The position numbers were made by a program, and so were the translations under genes. This document shows positions 44,538-54,479 of a stretch of 64,000 nt of DNA, one piece after another; the stretch's first letter is position 1; every line of letters begins with the position of its first letter. Below the pieces are notes generated by a model. It was not told the DNA's origin, made no database searches, and was given only the letters and a program-made list of their open reading frames with translations. The DNA is from Phycisphaerae bacterium (GTDB lineage Bacteria; Planctomycetota; Phycisphaerae; UBA1845; PWPN01): positions 17,113-81,112 of the forward strand of contig DAOOIV010000010.1 in assembly GCA_035384605.1 (NCBI GenBank). Reading direction: 5' to 3'.

Positions 44538-45692
44538 ATGAACGCCAGTATCGGTTTCCAGATCAGCCCGAGCGAACAAGGGCTCAAGCCCTATGCGGTT
44601 ACGTCGGTCAACACCCGCGGCCGGGATCATCCGGAACGGTTCGGTCGGAACATGGATCCCTATGCCATTGACCGGCAGCGAGTGTTGCACTCGGTTGCCT
44701 TCCGGCGTCTGGCTCACAAGACTCAGGTCTTCGTCACCGGCGAGCATGACCATCTGCGGACCCGGTTGACCCACACGTTGGAGGTGACCAGCGTTGTCCG
44801 CCGGTTGTGCGTGGCACTGCAAGTCAACGGGGCGGTCGGCGAACTGATCGCCATGACTCACGACCTCGGGCATCCACCCTTCGGCCACGCCGGGGAGGTC
44901 GCCCTCCACCGACTGATGGCCCATCACGGCGGTTTCGAGCACAACGCGCAGTCGCTTCGGATTGTCGAGTATCTCGAGCATCCTTATCCGGCCTTTCGGG
45001 GACTGAACCTGACCTATGAAGTGCGCGAGTCCCTGGCCAAGCACTGCACGATCTATGATCGGCCGGGTCTGCATCGGTTGGCCGACGGTTCTCAAGCTCC
45101 GCTGGAGGGGCAGATCGCCAATCTGGCCGACCGCGTGGCATACGATTGTCACGACCTGGAAGATGCGATGGGCGAGGGGCTCCTGGACGAGGCCGTTTTG
45201 AAAGAGGTCGACTTGTGGTCTGAGGCCGCGGCTCCGATCCGGGCCGAGCACTCCGATTTGCCCCTGGCGGCGGTCAGACGTCCGATTCTCGACCGGTTGG
45301 AGGCGATCTTGCTCGAAGATATCGTCGCGGAATCACGGCGGCGGATCGCCTCAAGCGCGGTCGCGTGCGTCGATGATGTGCGGAACTGCCGACAGCCGCT
45401 GATTGCCTTTTCCAGGAGCATGGAGCCGCGCGTTTCCGGTCTGGAAGCCTTTCTGTCCGAACGAGTCTACCGGCATAGTCGGCTGATTCGTATGGACGAC
45501 AAGGCCGGCCGTCTGATCGATCAGCTTTTCAACGTATACCTGGCGGAGCCCAAGCTTCTTCCTCCGCGGTTCGAACGCCGAGTCAAGGAACAAGGGCTGC
45601 ACCGGGTCATCTGCGACTACATTGCGGGCATGACCGATCGCTTCTGCCAGGAGGAGTTCCGTAGGTTGTTTGAACCTTTCGAGAGAGTGTAA
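44538..45692 (+). CDS. dgt: dGTP triphosphohydrolase-like protein (Dgt family)
   Basis: 384 residues, an HD-domain phosphohydrolase: FRRLAHKTQVF, RLTHTLEV (first His) and MTHDLGHPPFGHAGE (HD pair and downstream His). The length and TLEV/GHPPFGH motifs match the Dgt-like subfamily, which removes triphosphate from dNTPs. Confidence 0.92.
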   Translation: MNASIGFQISPSEQGLKPYAVTSVNTRGRDHPERFGRNMDPYAIDRQRVLHSVAFRRLAHKTQVFVTGEHDHLRTRLTHTLEVTSVVRRLCVALQVNGAVGELIAMTHDLGHPPFGHAGEVALHRLMAHHGGFEHNAQSLRIVEYLEHPYPAFRGLNLTYEVRESLAKHCTIYDRPGLHRLADGSQAPLEGQIANLADRVAYDCHDLEDAMGEGLLDEAVLKEVDLWSEAAAPIRAEHSDLPLAAVRRPILDRLEAILLEDIVAESRRRIASSAVACVDDVRNCRQPLIAFSRSMEPRVSGLEAFLSERVYRHSRLIRMDDKAGRLIDQLFNVYLAEPKLLPPRFERRVKEQGLHRVICDYIAGMTDRFCQEEFRRLFEPFERV

Positions 45693-45751
45693 GATACCGA
45701 ACCCGGCGGCCAGGGTGTCGTCGGATTGTCCATGCGATAGGAGACCGCGAC

Positions 45752-46048
45752 GTGAGTGATGCTCAGGCGACCGCACTGCTGGAGAAGCTTCATTCCCTTC
45801 AAGGGGTGTTGAGTCAGGTGTACGGCATGATCAATATGGTTCGCCCGGTGGCTTCAGATGTCTGCTTTCAGTGTATGCAGTCGGCGACGCTGGCGAACAC
45901 AAGCGCCATCCCCGGCCGGACTCTTGCTCAGGTGGGGGAAGAATTCGCGGATGCCGTTGAATCGGTTGCCAATTCCATGGCGACGGCTTCGGGCAGTCTG
46001 GCCATCCTGATCGGGGCGCTCAGTGCCGGTAATGCTGAAATGGCGTGA
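45752..46048 (+). CDS. Small hypothetical protein
   Basis: 98 residues from a GTG with AGGAGA 8 bases upstream. It is mostly alpha-helical by composition, with two Cys (CFQC) near the middle. I do not recognise it. It follows dgt by 59 bp on the same strand and may be cotranscribed. Confidence 0.6.
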   Translation: MSDAQATALLEKLHSLQGVLSQVYGMINMVRPVASDVCFQCMQSATLANTSAIPGRTLAQVGEEFADAVESVANSMATASGSLAILIGALSAGNAEMA

Positions 46049-46104
46049 TTGCTCCGGGGGACGTCACAGTCCGGACCTTCGTGCCGCAACCCGTGAACGG
46101 CACA

Positions 46105-46524
46105 TCAGCATAATCCCACTTCCTGATGCGAGTACTTGATCGCCTCCTGACAGACCCTTTCGTCGGCCAGTTCGAACTCGCACCCGATGAGGTGGCCGTG
46201 TTCCGTTGGCGTCGAATGGCGGACGACGGCCGGCACATACGGGCAACTTTCCTCATAGCAGAACAGTTTGATGAATACGATGCGACCCGGCTCGATCGGT
46301 CCGCAGGACAGAAAAGCGATTCCTTCGTCGGAGGCATTATGCAGGGCGGCACTCATCTCCACCCCGTCGTAAAGCACGGCCAGCGGCCAGGAGCGGTGGT
46401 ATCGACGCCTGGATCGCCGGCGATGCACGGGATCGCATTCGCTCCTGCGGCGGGCGGCATCCGCGAATCGCTCGATTTCAGTTCGGATCAGATCGACGGC
46501 ACGGAGTTCTACTGCGGTGGCCAT
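46105..46524 (-). CDS. PilZ-domain protein
   Basis: 139 residues from ATG 46524. The c-di-GMP-binding pattern is present: an Arg-rich RRRSRRRYHR box followed about 30 residues later by NASDEGIAFL. The frame continues upstream only as antisense to the neighbouring hydrolase. A single PilZ domain suggests an adaptor for c-di-GMP signalling. Confidence 0.8.
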   Translation of the reverse strand: MATAVELRAVDLIRTEIERFADAARRRSECDPVHRRRSRRRYHRSWPLAVLYDGVEMSAALHNASDEGIAFLSCGPIEPGRIVFIKLFCYEESCPYVPAVVRHSTPTEHGHLIGCEFELADERVCQEAIKYSHQEVGLC

Positions 46525-46758
46525 GCTTGTCCCCGGATATGGATATACGATTCGAGCGGGACCGATGCCAAACTGGGAACAGACGTCCGGTAAGAGCGGC
46601 CGGGAGCGGCCCGAGGGGCCGCAATAGGGGCTTAGCCGCCCGCGCGAGACGAGATTGTCATTACCTCTTGAGTCCGATACACTCCATCCGGCCGCTCGAC
46701 GATTCCCGTGGCGCGACAGGAGGGCACGATTCTGCACACGATCAAGAATGATTCGTCC

Positions 46759-47658
46759 ATGCCGGTCGAGACGGACTCTTCCCCCGGCGGAAAACCACGA
46801 GGAGCAAGACGGGCGGTCGTGCGCCTCCTTGTGTCGCTGACGGTCGCATACCTCGGCTGGTGCGCCGTGCTTTTCTTCTGGCAGGATGAGATGCTCTTTC
46901 CACGCTACAGCGCTCCCTCGCCGTCGTCGCCGCCGCCTTCTGCAAACGTCCAGATTGTGCGGATCGACGTCGGCGAAAAGCGGCACATGGAGGGTTGGTT
47001 CTTCCCTGCGGCTTCGGCGAGTCTGTCCTCGCCGGCCCCCGTGGTGATCTACTGTCACGGTAACGCCGAGATCATCGACCAGCAGGAGTGGTTCGTGGAA
47101 AACTACCATCGGTTGGGTTGCTCCGTTTTCCTGCCGGAATATCGAGGCTATGGGCGTTCGCCTGGCAAGCCCTCCGAGAAAGCAATCGTTGAAGACTGCG
47201 TTCGATTCCACGACGAGCTGCTCAAGCGCGAGGACGTGGATCCCGGCAGGATCGCGATTCACGGCCGGTCGCTGGGCGGCGGGGTGGCGGCGCAGATCGC
47301 TGCCAGACGCAAGCCCGCGGCCCTGATCCTCGAATCCACGTTCACCAGCGTGGCCTCGTATGCGCAAAAGTACTGCGTGCCCAAGTTGTTGGTCAGGCAT
47401 CCTTTCAGAACGGATCTGGTGCTGCCCGAGCTGGATGTGCCCGTCCTGGTATTTCACGGCACACGCGACGATATTGTGCCTGTTAAGCACGGGCGTCGGT
47501 TGGCGAAACTGGCTCGCAACGCGGTGTACGTCGAGTACGATTGCGGGCACAACGATGCTCCCGGCCCCGGCAATGAGGCGGACTATTGGGGGAGAATCGA
47601 AGCGTTTCTCGAAGAAGCGGGGATCACTCGGCCGACTGCCGCCCAAGCGGTCGATTGA
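46759..47658 (+). CDS. Membrane-anchored alpha/beta hydrolase
   Basis: 299 residues from ATG 46759. One N-terminal transmembrane helix (VRLLVSLTVAYLGWCAVLFF) precedes the hydrolase domain. The catalytic triad is Ser in GRSLGG, Asp in GTRDD and His in CGHND, with the oxyanion HGNAE motif. It resembles the bem46/FrsA-like serine hydrolases. The substrate is unknown. Confidence 0.85.
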   Translation: MPVETDSSPGGKPRGARRAVVRLLVSLTVAYLGWCAVLFFWQDEMLFPRYSAPSPSSPPPSANVQIVRIDVGEKRHMEGWFFPAASASLSSPAPVVIYCHGNAEIIDQQEWFVENYHRLGCSVFLPEYRGYGRSPGKPSEKAIVEDCVRFHDELLKREDVDPGRIAIHGRSLGGGVAAQIAARRKPAALILESTFTSVASYAQKYCVPKLLVRHPFRTDLVLPELDVPVLVFHGTRDDIVPVKHGRRLAKLARNAVYVEYDCGHNDAPGPGNEADYWGRIEAFLEEAGITRPTAAQAVD

Positions 47659-47797
47659 GGCTCGATCACGTGGAGTATCGACCGGTTTTTCCGGTTCCGC
47701 TTTGACCGGCGATCATTGGTTGCCGTGCGCGCCGCCGCGGACTAGCATAAGAAGCGTGTCGGCCTGGATGTGACACGGTTGTTTCGGAAGGGGGCAT

Positions 47798-48697
47798 ATG
47801 AGTACCATTCGTCGCCGTGAGTTCCTGGGCAAAGCTGCGGGGGTGTTGGGGTCTGCTCTTGCGCCCGCCGCCTTCGGTGAACCGCCGATAGCCGCTCCGG
47901 CGTCCCGCCCGACGAGCGCGCCGGCAAAACTGAAAGCTGGCGACGTGATCACCCTTGGCCGAACGGGCATAAAAGCTTCTCGTCTCGCCATCGGCACCGG
48001 CACCGAGTCCGGGGCGGAGCAGCGACGCCTGGGCATCGAAGGGCTGGTCAAGTTGCTCCGTCACGGATTCGACCAGGGCGTTCGCTGGTGGGACGTGGCG
48101 GATTCATACAAGACCCATCCCCATGTCAAGGCGGCCCTGAAGGAAATGTCCCGCGACGAGGTCACGATTACCTCCAAGACCTCCGCGAAGGACGCCGGAG
48201 GCATCAAGGCAGACATCGAGCGTTTTCGACGGGAGATGGGCACCGACTACATCGATATCGTCCTTCTTCACTGCATGATGGACGGCGATTGGCCCGAGAA
48301 GCTCAAAGGGGCGCGGGATGCCCTCAGCGAGGCGAAACAAAAAGGGCTCGTGCGAGCCGTCGGCTGTTCGTGCCACACGTTTGACGCCCTGCAAGCCGCC
48401 GCCGACAGCGACTGGGTGGACGTCGATCTGGCGAGGATCAACCCGTTCGCTGCCGTCATGGACATCAACAGGAAAGATGACGTGCCGCAGGTGTTGCAGA
48501 TTCTGCAGCGCATGCACGAACGAGGCACCGCGGTTTACGGAATGAAGATTCTGGGGGCGGGCACGTTCAAGGGCAATATGATCGAGCGGTCGATCCGGTT
48601 CATCTTGCAGCAGAAGTGCGTGAGTGCTTTTGTGATCGGGTTCAGCAAGGCCGAGGACATCGACGACATCGTCCGTCGTATTGAACGGGTTCAATAG
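47798..48697 (+). CDS. Exported (Tat) aldo/keto reductase
   Basis: 299 residues with a Tat-type signal, RRREFLG, at the N-terminus. The AKR barrel follows with the catalytic residues Asp and Tyr in DVADSY, Lys in TITSKTS and His in VLLHCM. Secreted or periplasmic AKRs of this type are common in planctomycetes. The substrate is unknown. Confidence 0.88.
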   Translation: MSTIRRREFLGKAAGVLGSALAPAAFGEPPIAAPASRPTSAPAKLKAGDVITLGRTGIKASRLAIGTGTESGAEQRRLGIEGLVKLLRHGFDQGVRWWDVADSYKTHPHVKAALKEMSRDEVTITSKTSAKDAGGIKADIERFRREMGTDYIDIVLLHCMMDGDWPEKLKGARDALSEAKQKGLVRAVGCSCHTFDALQAAADSDWVDVDLARINPFAAVMDINRKDDVPQVLQILQRMHERGTAVYGMKILGAGTFKGNMIERSIRFILQQKCVSAFVIGFSKAEDIDDIVRRIERVQ

Positions 48698-48718
48698 CGG
48701 GTGATGCGTCGCAGCAGG

Positions 48719-49843
48719 TCAGTTCTCGGTCTCGTCGTCGTCGCCTGGGTCGACTCCTGACAGTTCTTCCCATGGGGCGGGCACCGGTTGCGGGACGGCG
48801 GGCTGGTTCCTCTTGCACAATGCCGCGTGACACGCCAATCGGATCGCGGACTTCATACTCTCGGGGTTCGCGATGTTCTGGCCCGCGATGTCGAACGCCG
48901 TTCCATGGTCCACGCTCGTGCGGATGATCGGCAGGCCGAGCGTTGTCTGACATGCACTCTCGAATGCCAGCAGTTTGACGGGTATGAGCCCCTGATCGTG
49001 ATACATGGCCACCACGCCGTCGAACCGGCCGCGGGAAGCGTGCCAGAAGACCGTGTCGGCCGGGTAGGGGCCCTCAACGAACCATCCGGCCTCGCGGGCC
49101 ATGACGATCGCCGGCTCGATGACGCGCTTCTCCTCGTCCCCGAACAGCCCGTTCTCCCCGGCGTGAGGATTCAGCCCACACACCGCGATTCGCGGATACT
49201 CGATGCCGAACCAGGTCCGCAAGGCGCCGGCCATGAGGTCGATGGGCTGGAACACGCGGCCGATCGTAAAGGAATTACGCAGATCAAACAATGCCTGATG
49301 AATACTGGCCAAGGCTACGCGCAGCTTCCCCCCGACGAACATCATGGTAAGACGCTCCGTCTTGAAGGCATGGCCCAGCTTCTCGGTATGGCCGGGGTAA
49401 CGATATCCGGCCAGGTGCCAGCTTTCCTTGCAGATGGGAGCGGTCACGATGGCTTCGATCACCTCCTCGCGTGCCGACTTGATGGCCGCGTCAAGAAAAC
49501 GCATCGAGGCGTGCCCCGCCTCGGCGGTGGGACAGTGGGTGTGCGGGTTGAAGACGGGGCAATCGTCGAAGTCGGCCACGATGACGCCGCTCTCGATGCG
49601 GGTGGCCGCCTCATGAGGCACTCGGAACCAGAAGGGGTTGATCTCAGCCTGGTCGGCGGCGAATTCAAGCGATTCGTCCAGGCCGAAAATGATGAAGCGC
49701 CCAAGGCGGCGAACCTCGGGGTCGCACAGGGCCTTGACGATGACCTCCGCGCCGATTCCGGCCGGGTCGCCCATGGTGATACCCACCAACGGCTTGGGGT
49801 TGCTTTCATTGGACACGGAGTTGGTCGGAGGCGCCTCGCTCAT
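48719..49843 (-). CDS. pdxA: 4-hydroxythreonine-4-phosphate dehydrogenase
   Basis: 374 residues from ATG 49843 (MSEAPP), followed by the family start PLVGITMGDPAGIGAEV. It also has AIVTAPICKESW, YPGHTEKLGHAF and CGLNPHAGENGLFGDEE, and metal-binding His residues in HDQGLIP. It acts in pyridoxal phosphate synthesis (or a related 4-phospho-threonate pathway). It is 7 bp downstream of ribE, suggesting a vitamin operon. The C-terminus has a long acidic tail. Confidence 0.94.
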   Translation of the reverse strand: MSEAPPTNSVSNESNPKPLVGITMGDPAGIGAEVIVKALCDPEVRRLGRFIIFGLDESLEFAADQAEINPFWFRVPHEAATRIESGVIVADFDDCPVFNPHTHCPTAEAGHASMRFLDAAIKSAREEVIEAIVTAPICKESWHLAGYRYPGHTEKLGHAFKTERLTMMFVGGKLRVALASIHQALFDLRNSFTIGRVFQPIDLMAGALRTWFGIEYPRIAVCGLNPHAGENGLFGDEEKRVIEPAIVMAREAGWFVEGPYPADTVFWHASRGRFDGVVAMYHDQGLIPVKLLAFESACQTTLGLPIIRTSVDHGTAFDIAGQNIANPESMKSAIRLACHAALCKRNQPAVPQPVPAPWEELSGVDPGDDDETEN

Positions 49844-49850
49844 GATGAGG

Positions 49851-50492
49851 TCACGCGTATCCTTGCCGCTGGAGCAGATCCATCGTGATCCCGTGCCCGC
49901 AGGACCCGTCACGCCATCGCCGAAGAGTGGTCACGACCGTACGGGCCAGGATATCCGTTTCGATATTGACACGGTCGCCGACGCGCAGGTTGCCCAGCGT
50001 CGTTTCGGCCAGAGTGCTCGGGATGAGTGCCACGCTGAAGTGTCGTCCGGAGACGTCCGCGATAGTCAACGAGACGCCGTCGATGGCGATCGAGCCCTTA
50101 GGGATGATATACGTTCTGAGGTCCTCGGTGGCTTCGAACGTGGCGGTGTGATCGCTGCTGATACCAGAAACGATGGCGGTGCCGTCAACATGCCCCTGCA
50201 CTATGTGTCCATCAAGGCGGTCAGCAGCCCGCAGGCTGCGCTCAAGGTTGACGCGGTCGCCCGGTTTCAGCCCGCCGAGCGTGCTGCGCGAAAGGGTCTC
50301 TGCGACCACGTCGAATTCGATGGTCTGGGCGTCGCACCGGGTGACAGTCAGGCAGACCCCGCTGACACAGACGCTGGCGCCGTTGGATATCGGACGCGGC
50401 AAACCGGGAGCGTCCAGCACCAGCCGGACTCCGTTACCGGTGGGACGAACCGAACGTACGGTTCCCTTGGCTTGTACGATGCCCGTGAACAT
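49851..50492 (-). CDS. ribE: Riboflavin synthase
   Basis: 213 residues starting MFTGIVQAKGTV, with two lumazine-binding barrel repeats (GASVCVSGVCLTV and GSIAIDGVSLTI) and QGHVDGTA. It dismutates two 6,7-dimethyl-8-ribityllumazines to riboflavin. No FMN riboswitch is visible upstream. It precedes pdxA. Confidence 0.95.
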   Translation of the reverse strand: MFTGIVQAKGTVRSVRPTGNGVRLVLDAPGLPRPISNGASVCVSGVCLTVTRCDAQTIEFDVVAETLSRSTLGGLKPGDRVNLERSLRAADRLDGHIVQGHVDGTAIVSGISSDHTATFEATEDLRTYIIPKGSIAIDGVSLTIADVSGRHFSVALIPSTLAETTLGNLRVGDRVNIETDILARTVVTTLRRWRDGSCGHGITMDLLQRQGYA

Positions 50493-50661
50493 GGCCTTTC
50501 ACCTGTTGACGACTGGATGCGGCCTGCCACTTGCCTGCCTCATGCTAGCTCCGTGCGCATTGTAGTGTCAAGGTTGGAGCTGACTGCCGAGGCTGACGAT
50601 GACACTGCCCGAGGAACAGTGTCTTTGGAAGGTGCCGATGGCCATGGACATTGACGTTCTG

Positions 50662-50691
50662 TTTTCAGCCATCTACTTCATATGGTATAAT
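50662..50691 (+). promoter_or_regulatory. Promoter of the golvesin/amidase gene
   Basis: A perfect TATAAT (50686-50691) preceded at 18 bases by TTTTCA, 51 bp upstream of the ATG at 50742. Confidence 0.55.
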
Positions 50692-50741
50692 GCCTGCGGA
50701 GATCGGGGATCGTCGTCTCGGGGAGGCGGAGGGATGATTTC

Positions 50742-53700
50742 ATGCAAGTGCGGCATGGCTGTTGGTGTCAGTGTTGTGTGACAGCGGTTATCGGTCTGGC
50801 ATCAAGCGCCGGGTTGTGCTTCGGTGAGGTTTCGCCTTCTTACGTACTTGCCGATGCCGACGGGAATGCCCTGGGAGCCGCGGAGGCCGGAATCGAGGAC
50901 ATCGAAAACCGGCTTGCGGTCGCTGTCGAGCGCGCGGGCGCGCCGGATCCACAAAGCGGCGAATCGTTACTCCCGGCCGGAACCGGTCTGGATAGGTTCG
51001 AATGGGTCGATGACCGGGCTCACGTTGACTTGACGTTCCCGGCCGAGACGGCCCCGGACACGATTGGGCCGCTTCGGCTTGAGGACATTTACGAGGTTCT
51101 GGCCAACGCGGTCGATCCGTTTCGGATGAGCCGCGGCCTGGTTATTCGAGCCCGCCGAGGGCCGACAGCCGAATACCTTCCTCTAGAGGCGTATACCCCC
51201 ACCGTTGTGCTGCCCCCCGAGCAGGATGTTCGCGAGGAGTCCGGAATCGTCATCGAGGAGCGGTCCCGCGCGTTCGCCGAGGCTTCCACCGGCGAGCAGG
51301 TCGTTGAGGCCTGGATCGGAGGCCCGGTTGAGCATGCCGGAACCCAACCGGTCGGCGCACTGACCGGCGTGACCGTGTTCTGTTCGGCCGGCCACGGCTG
51401 GACCGCCGGATCGTCGTCCTGGTATCTCCAGCGTTCCCTGTTGCTCGACATGGTCGAGGACTACGGCAACATCGATCAGCTCAACTATTTCGTCCAGTAT
51501 CTCTACAACGCCGGGGCCACCGTCGTGCCCTTCCGGCCCGTCGGATACCAGGCCGTCGAGGTTGTTCTGGACAACGATGACCCGGGCGTGACCTACAGCG
51601 GAACGTGGACCAATAGCACTGCGACAACTGAGTATTACGAGAACGGCACCACCGTCAGCGGTGTACCCTACCGCTGGGCCACTGCCGCGGTCACCGAATC
51701 GGCCACGGCTCGCTATACGCCCAACATACCTGCGACCGATTTCTACCCGGTCTATTGCTGGACACGCGATGGCACCGACCGCGTGCGCCAGACCTACCGC
51801 ATCGCGCACAGCGGCGGGGTCAGCTCGGTTACGGTGGACCATCGCCTGGTTGGCAAGGGCTGGATCTGGCTGGGCGACTACTATATGCTGGCTGGAGCCA
51901 GCAGTTACGTCGAGATCACCAATGCGTCGCCGGACACGGGCGTGGTCATCGCCGATGCCATCCGTTTCGGCAACGGCATGGGTGACATCGTCCGGCCTGG
52001 CCCGGGCACCATCAGCGGCTACCCTCGCGAGGAGGAGTGTTCCCGGTATTGGGCTCAGAGCGAGGCGGGCAACAACGCGGTGGGCCTGCCCCAGGTGTGG
52101 GAGACAAGCGGAGACGACGGAAGCGACAACGTCGGGACGGCGGCCCGCTGGTCCGCCGTTATGAACCGCCAAAACGTTAACAACGACCGCTGGCGGCGCA
52201 TTTACATCGAGTTCCACACCAACGCCGCCGGGTGCAGCCCTCCGCCGTGCTCGGCCAAGGGGACCATTTGCCTGGTCACCAACACCGGTGCCACCACTTA
52301 CCAGACTGAGTACGCCACCATTCTCGGCGACAAGGTCGAGGCCGACATGAGGCTGATCGACGACGACCTGTTCGAGTATCTCTGGGGGTTGCGATCGAAT
52401 CCGTACACTTCAGCCTATGGCGCGATCTCCACTAGCAACAACAACGACGAGTTCGACGCGACCATCATCGAGGTGGCCTTCCATGACAACGTCGAGGACA
52501 CCGCCAACCTCCTCAACGCCAAGGTCCGCAATGCCGTTGCCCGCTCGACTTTGCAGGGCATGATCATGTTCCTCAACTCACTGCCCGGCAGCACGGTGCC
52601 GTTGGTCTTCTTGCCCGATCCCCCGGAGAACGTCCGGGCGGTACACAACGGGCAGGGGAGTATTGTCGTGTCATGGAACGCTCCGCCAAGCGGTGGGGCC
52701 AACGGCGGGGCGGCCGCCGGATATCGCGTGTATCGCTCGAGCAACGGCTACGGGTTTGGACAGGGATTGGATGTGGGTAACGTGCTCACCACGACGTTGA
52801 CCGACGTTCCTGCGGGTACAACGACTTACCTGCGAGTCACCGCTTACAACGCCGGGGGCGAGTCGCTGCCCTCACGGACAATGGCGGTGCGTCGGGAGCC
52901 GGATGCGTCTACGCAGCTTTTGATCGTGGACGGGTACAATCGCGTGAGTCGGCATCAGAACGTCGTTCAGGTGATACCGGCCGGACCGATGCAGCGACCG
53001 ATCGCCAGGAAAGTCAACTCGTTTGACTACGTCGTCCAGCACGCGACGGCGATGTCGGACAGCGGCGTCGCGTTTGACTATGCCGAGAACAGCGCCGTCG
53101 CCGGCGGGGCCGTTTCCCTCAATAACTACCGGGCGGTGATTTGGATCCTGGGCCAGGAGTCGACCGCGGACAAGACGTTCGATTCGAACGAGCAGATGAT
53201 CGTGACAGCCTACCTGAATGCGGGCGGGAACCTCTTCGTGACCGGGTCCGACATCGGATACGAGCTGGACGGCCAAGCAGCCGGCCGGCCGTTCTATGAG
53301 AACATGCTCAGAGCGAACTACGAAGCCGACAACGCCGGCACCTACAGCGTGCTGGGAGCGGGCGGCATCATGGCCGATGTCGGGCCGTTTGATTTCAATC
53401 CGAACAACGGCGCCGCCTATGTGGTCAAGACGCCGGACCGAATCTCGCCGCAGTCCGGTGCGGCGGCCATTCTGTCCTACGGCGGCGGTAATGGGACGGC
53501 AGGTATCCAATACGATTCGGGCGTATACCGAGTGGTGATGTTCGGATTCCCCTTTGAGGCGATCAGTACGTCTTCCGCCCGGTCGGCCGTCATGCAACGC
53601 GTGCTGAACTATATCCTGCCGCCTATGGGTTGCCCGTATGGGCCGGATGCGATCACGGGTTTCGAAGGATATGCTGACGGGACACACGTCATGTTCCAGG

Positions 53701-54479
53701 ATCCTCGATATTCCGGATCCACACTGGCCCACCTTGCCGCGACTCCGAACTCGGCCGTCGTGACCAGCGAGGTGCAGGCATACAGCGGGGGCAAGACATG
53801 CAGAGTGGATTGGGCCTGGCTCGACGCGAGCCCGACCCGGTGGCTCCGTCTCACGACGCACAACGTTGCCAATGTGCCCAACCCTACCATCGATCTGCGG
53901 CGCCCGGTGAGGGTGCGACTGAGACTCGACAGCGGGTCGTTCCGAATCAGTTTGGGCGTTCGCGAGACGGGGGCCGACGTGCCGATCGGCGAGAACGGCG
54001 GCACCAGCGGGACCATCGAGTGGGTGGGGGCCACGTCGGTCGTGCCCGGCGGCGGTCCGGTGGGGACGCTGGTGTCGGCCGCGCCGGGTGTCTGGCAGAC
54101 CATCACCTTCGCCCCCTACGTAGGTTACATTCAGCCCATGACCGGCGACGGTGTTCTGAACGCTGCGCATGATAAGGGTGTACTCGAACACCTGGCATTT
54201 ACGATCACCGACACGGTCGGGCCGATCACGGTGTACCTGGATAGCATCGAGCAGCCCTGCCCGCCGAAGGCGGACTTCGACCTTGATGGGGACGTCGACC
54301 TGATCGACTTCGGCCTTCTCCAGGCATGTATCAGCGGCGCCAGTAAACCACAGACTGCCGCCGAGTGTCAGGTGGCGAAACTCGACGGCGATGGCGATGT
54401 CGACCAGGATGACTGCAGCCTGTTCCTGATGTGTCTCAGCGGGCCGGGCGTTCCCGCGGTTCCGGAATGCCTGAATTGA
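50742..54479 (+). CDS. Large secreted amidase_3-like protein with inserted golvesin domain, FN3 and dockerin
   Basis: 1245 residues; GGAGGCGGAGGG lies ahead of the ATG. After a signal-like start, the zinc-amidase signature appears in pieces: GHGW with H218; a helix with E near 238 leading to NAGATVVPFRP; then, after about 200 residues, EFHTNA (E490, H492) and IIEVAFHDN (E577). Between them, about 270-395, lies a golvesin C-terminal-like domain (AVEVVLDNDDPGVTYSGTW). FN3 occupies about 627-720. A domain at 725-970 resembles a flavodoxin/GATase-like fold. A jelly-roll-like region (about 985-1170) and two dockerin-like repeats (DFDLDGDVDLIDFGLL, LDGDGDVDQDDCSLF) end the protein. Cell-wall or secreted amide hydrolysis is inferred. 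Confidence 0.82.
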   Translation: MQVRHGCWCQCCVTAVIGLASSAGLCFGEVSPSYVLADADGNALGAAEAGIEDIENRLAVAVERAGAPDPQSGESLLPAGTGLDRFEWVDDRAHVDLTFPAETAPDTIGPLRLEDIYEVLANAVDPFRMSRGLVIRARRGPTAEYLPLEAYTPTVVLPPEQDVREESGIVIEERSRAFAEASTGEQVVEAWIGGPVEHAGTQPVGALTGVTVFCSAGHGWTAGSSSWYLQRSLLLDMVEDYGNIDQLNYFVQYLYNAGATVVPFRPVGYQAVEVVLDNDDPGVTYSGTWTNSTATTEYYENGTTVSGVPYRWATAAVTESATARYTPNIPATDFYPVYCWTRDGTDRVRQTYRIAHSGGVSSVTVDHRLVGKGWIWLGDYYMLAGASSYVEITNASPDTGVVIADAIRFGNGMGDIVRPGPGTISGYPREEECSRYWAQSEAGNNAVGLPQVWETSGDDGSDNVGTAARWSAVMNRQNVNNDRWRRIYIEFHTNAAGCSPPPCSAKGTICLVTNTGATTYQTEYATILGDKVEADMRLIDDDLFEYLWGLRSNPYTSAYGAISTSNNNDEFDATIIEVAFHDNVEDTANLLNAKVRNAVARSTLQGMIMFLNSLPGSTVPLVFLPDPPENVRAVHNGQGSIVVSWNAPPSGGANGGAAAGYRVYRSSNGYGFGQGLDVGNVLTTTLTDVPAGTTTYLRVTAYNAGGESLPSRTMAVRREPDASTQLLIVDGYNRVSRHQNVVQVIPAGPMQRPIARKVNSFDYVVQHATAMSDSGVAFDYAENSAVAGGAVSLNNYRAVIWILGQESTADKTFDSNEQMIVTAYLNAGGNLFVTGSDIGYELDGQAAGRPFYENMLRANYEADNAGTYSVLGAGGIMADVGPFDFNPNNGAAYVVKTPDRISPQSGAAAILSYGGGNGTAGIQYDSGVYRVVMFGFPFEAISTSSARSAVMQRVLNYILPPMGCPYGPDAITGFEGYADGTHVMFQDPRYSGSTLAHLAATPNSAVVTSEVQAYSGGKTCRVDWAWLDASPTRWLRLTTHNVANVPNPTIDLRRPVRVRLRLDSGSFRISLGVRETGADVPIGENGGTSGTIEWVGATSVVPGGGPVGTLVSAAPGVWQTITFAPYVGYIQPMTGDGVLNAAHDKGVLEHLAFTITDTVGPITVYLDSIEQPCPPKADFDLDGDVDLIDFGLLQACISGASKPQTAAECQVAKLDGDGDVDQDDCSLFLMCLSGPGVPAVPECLN

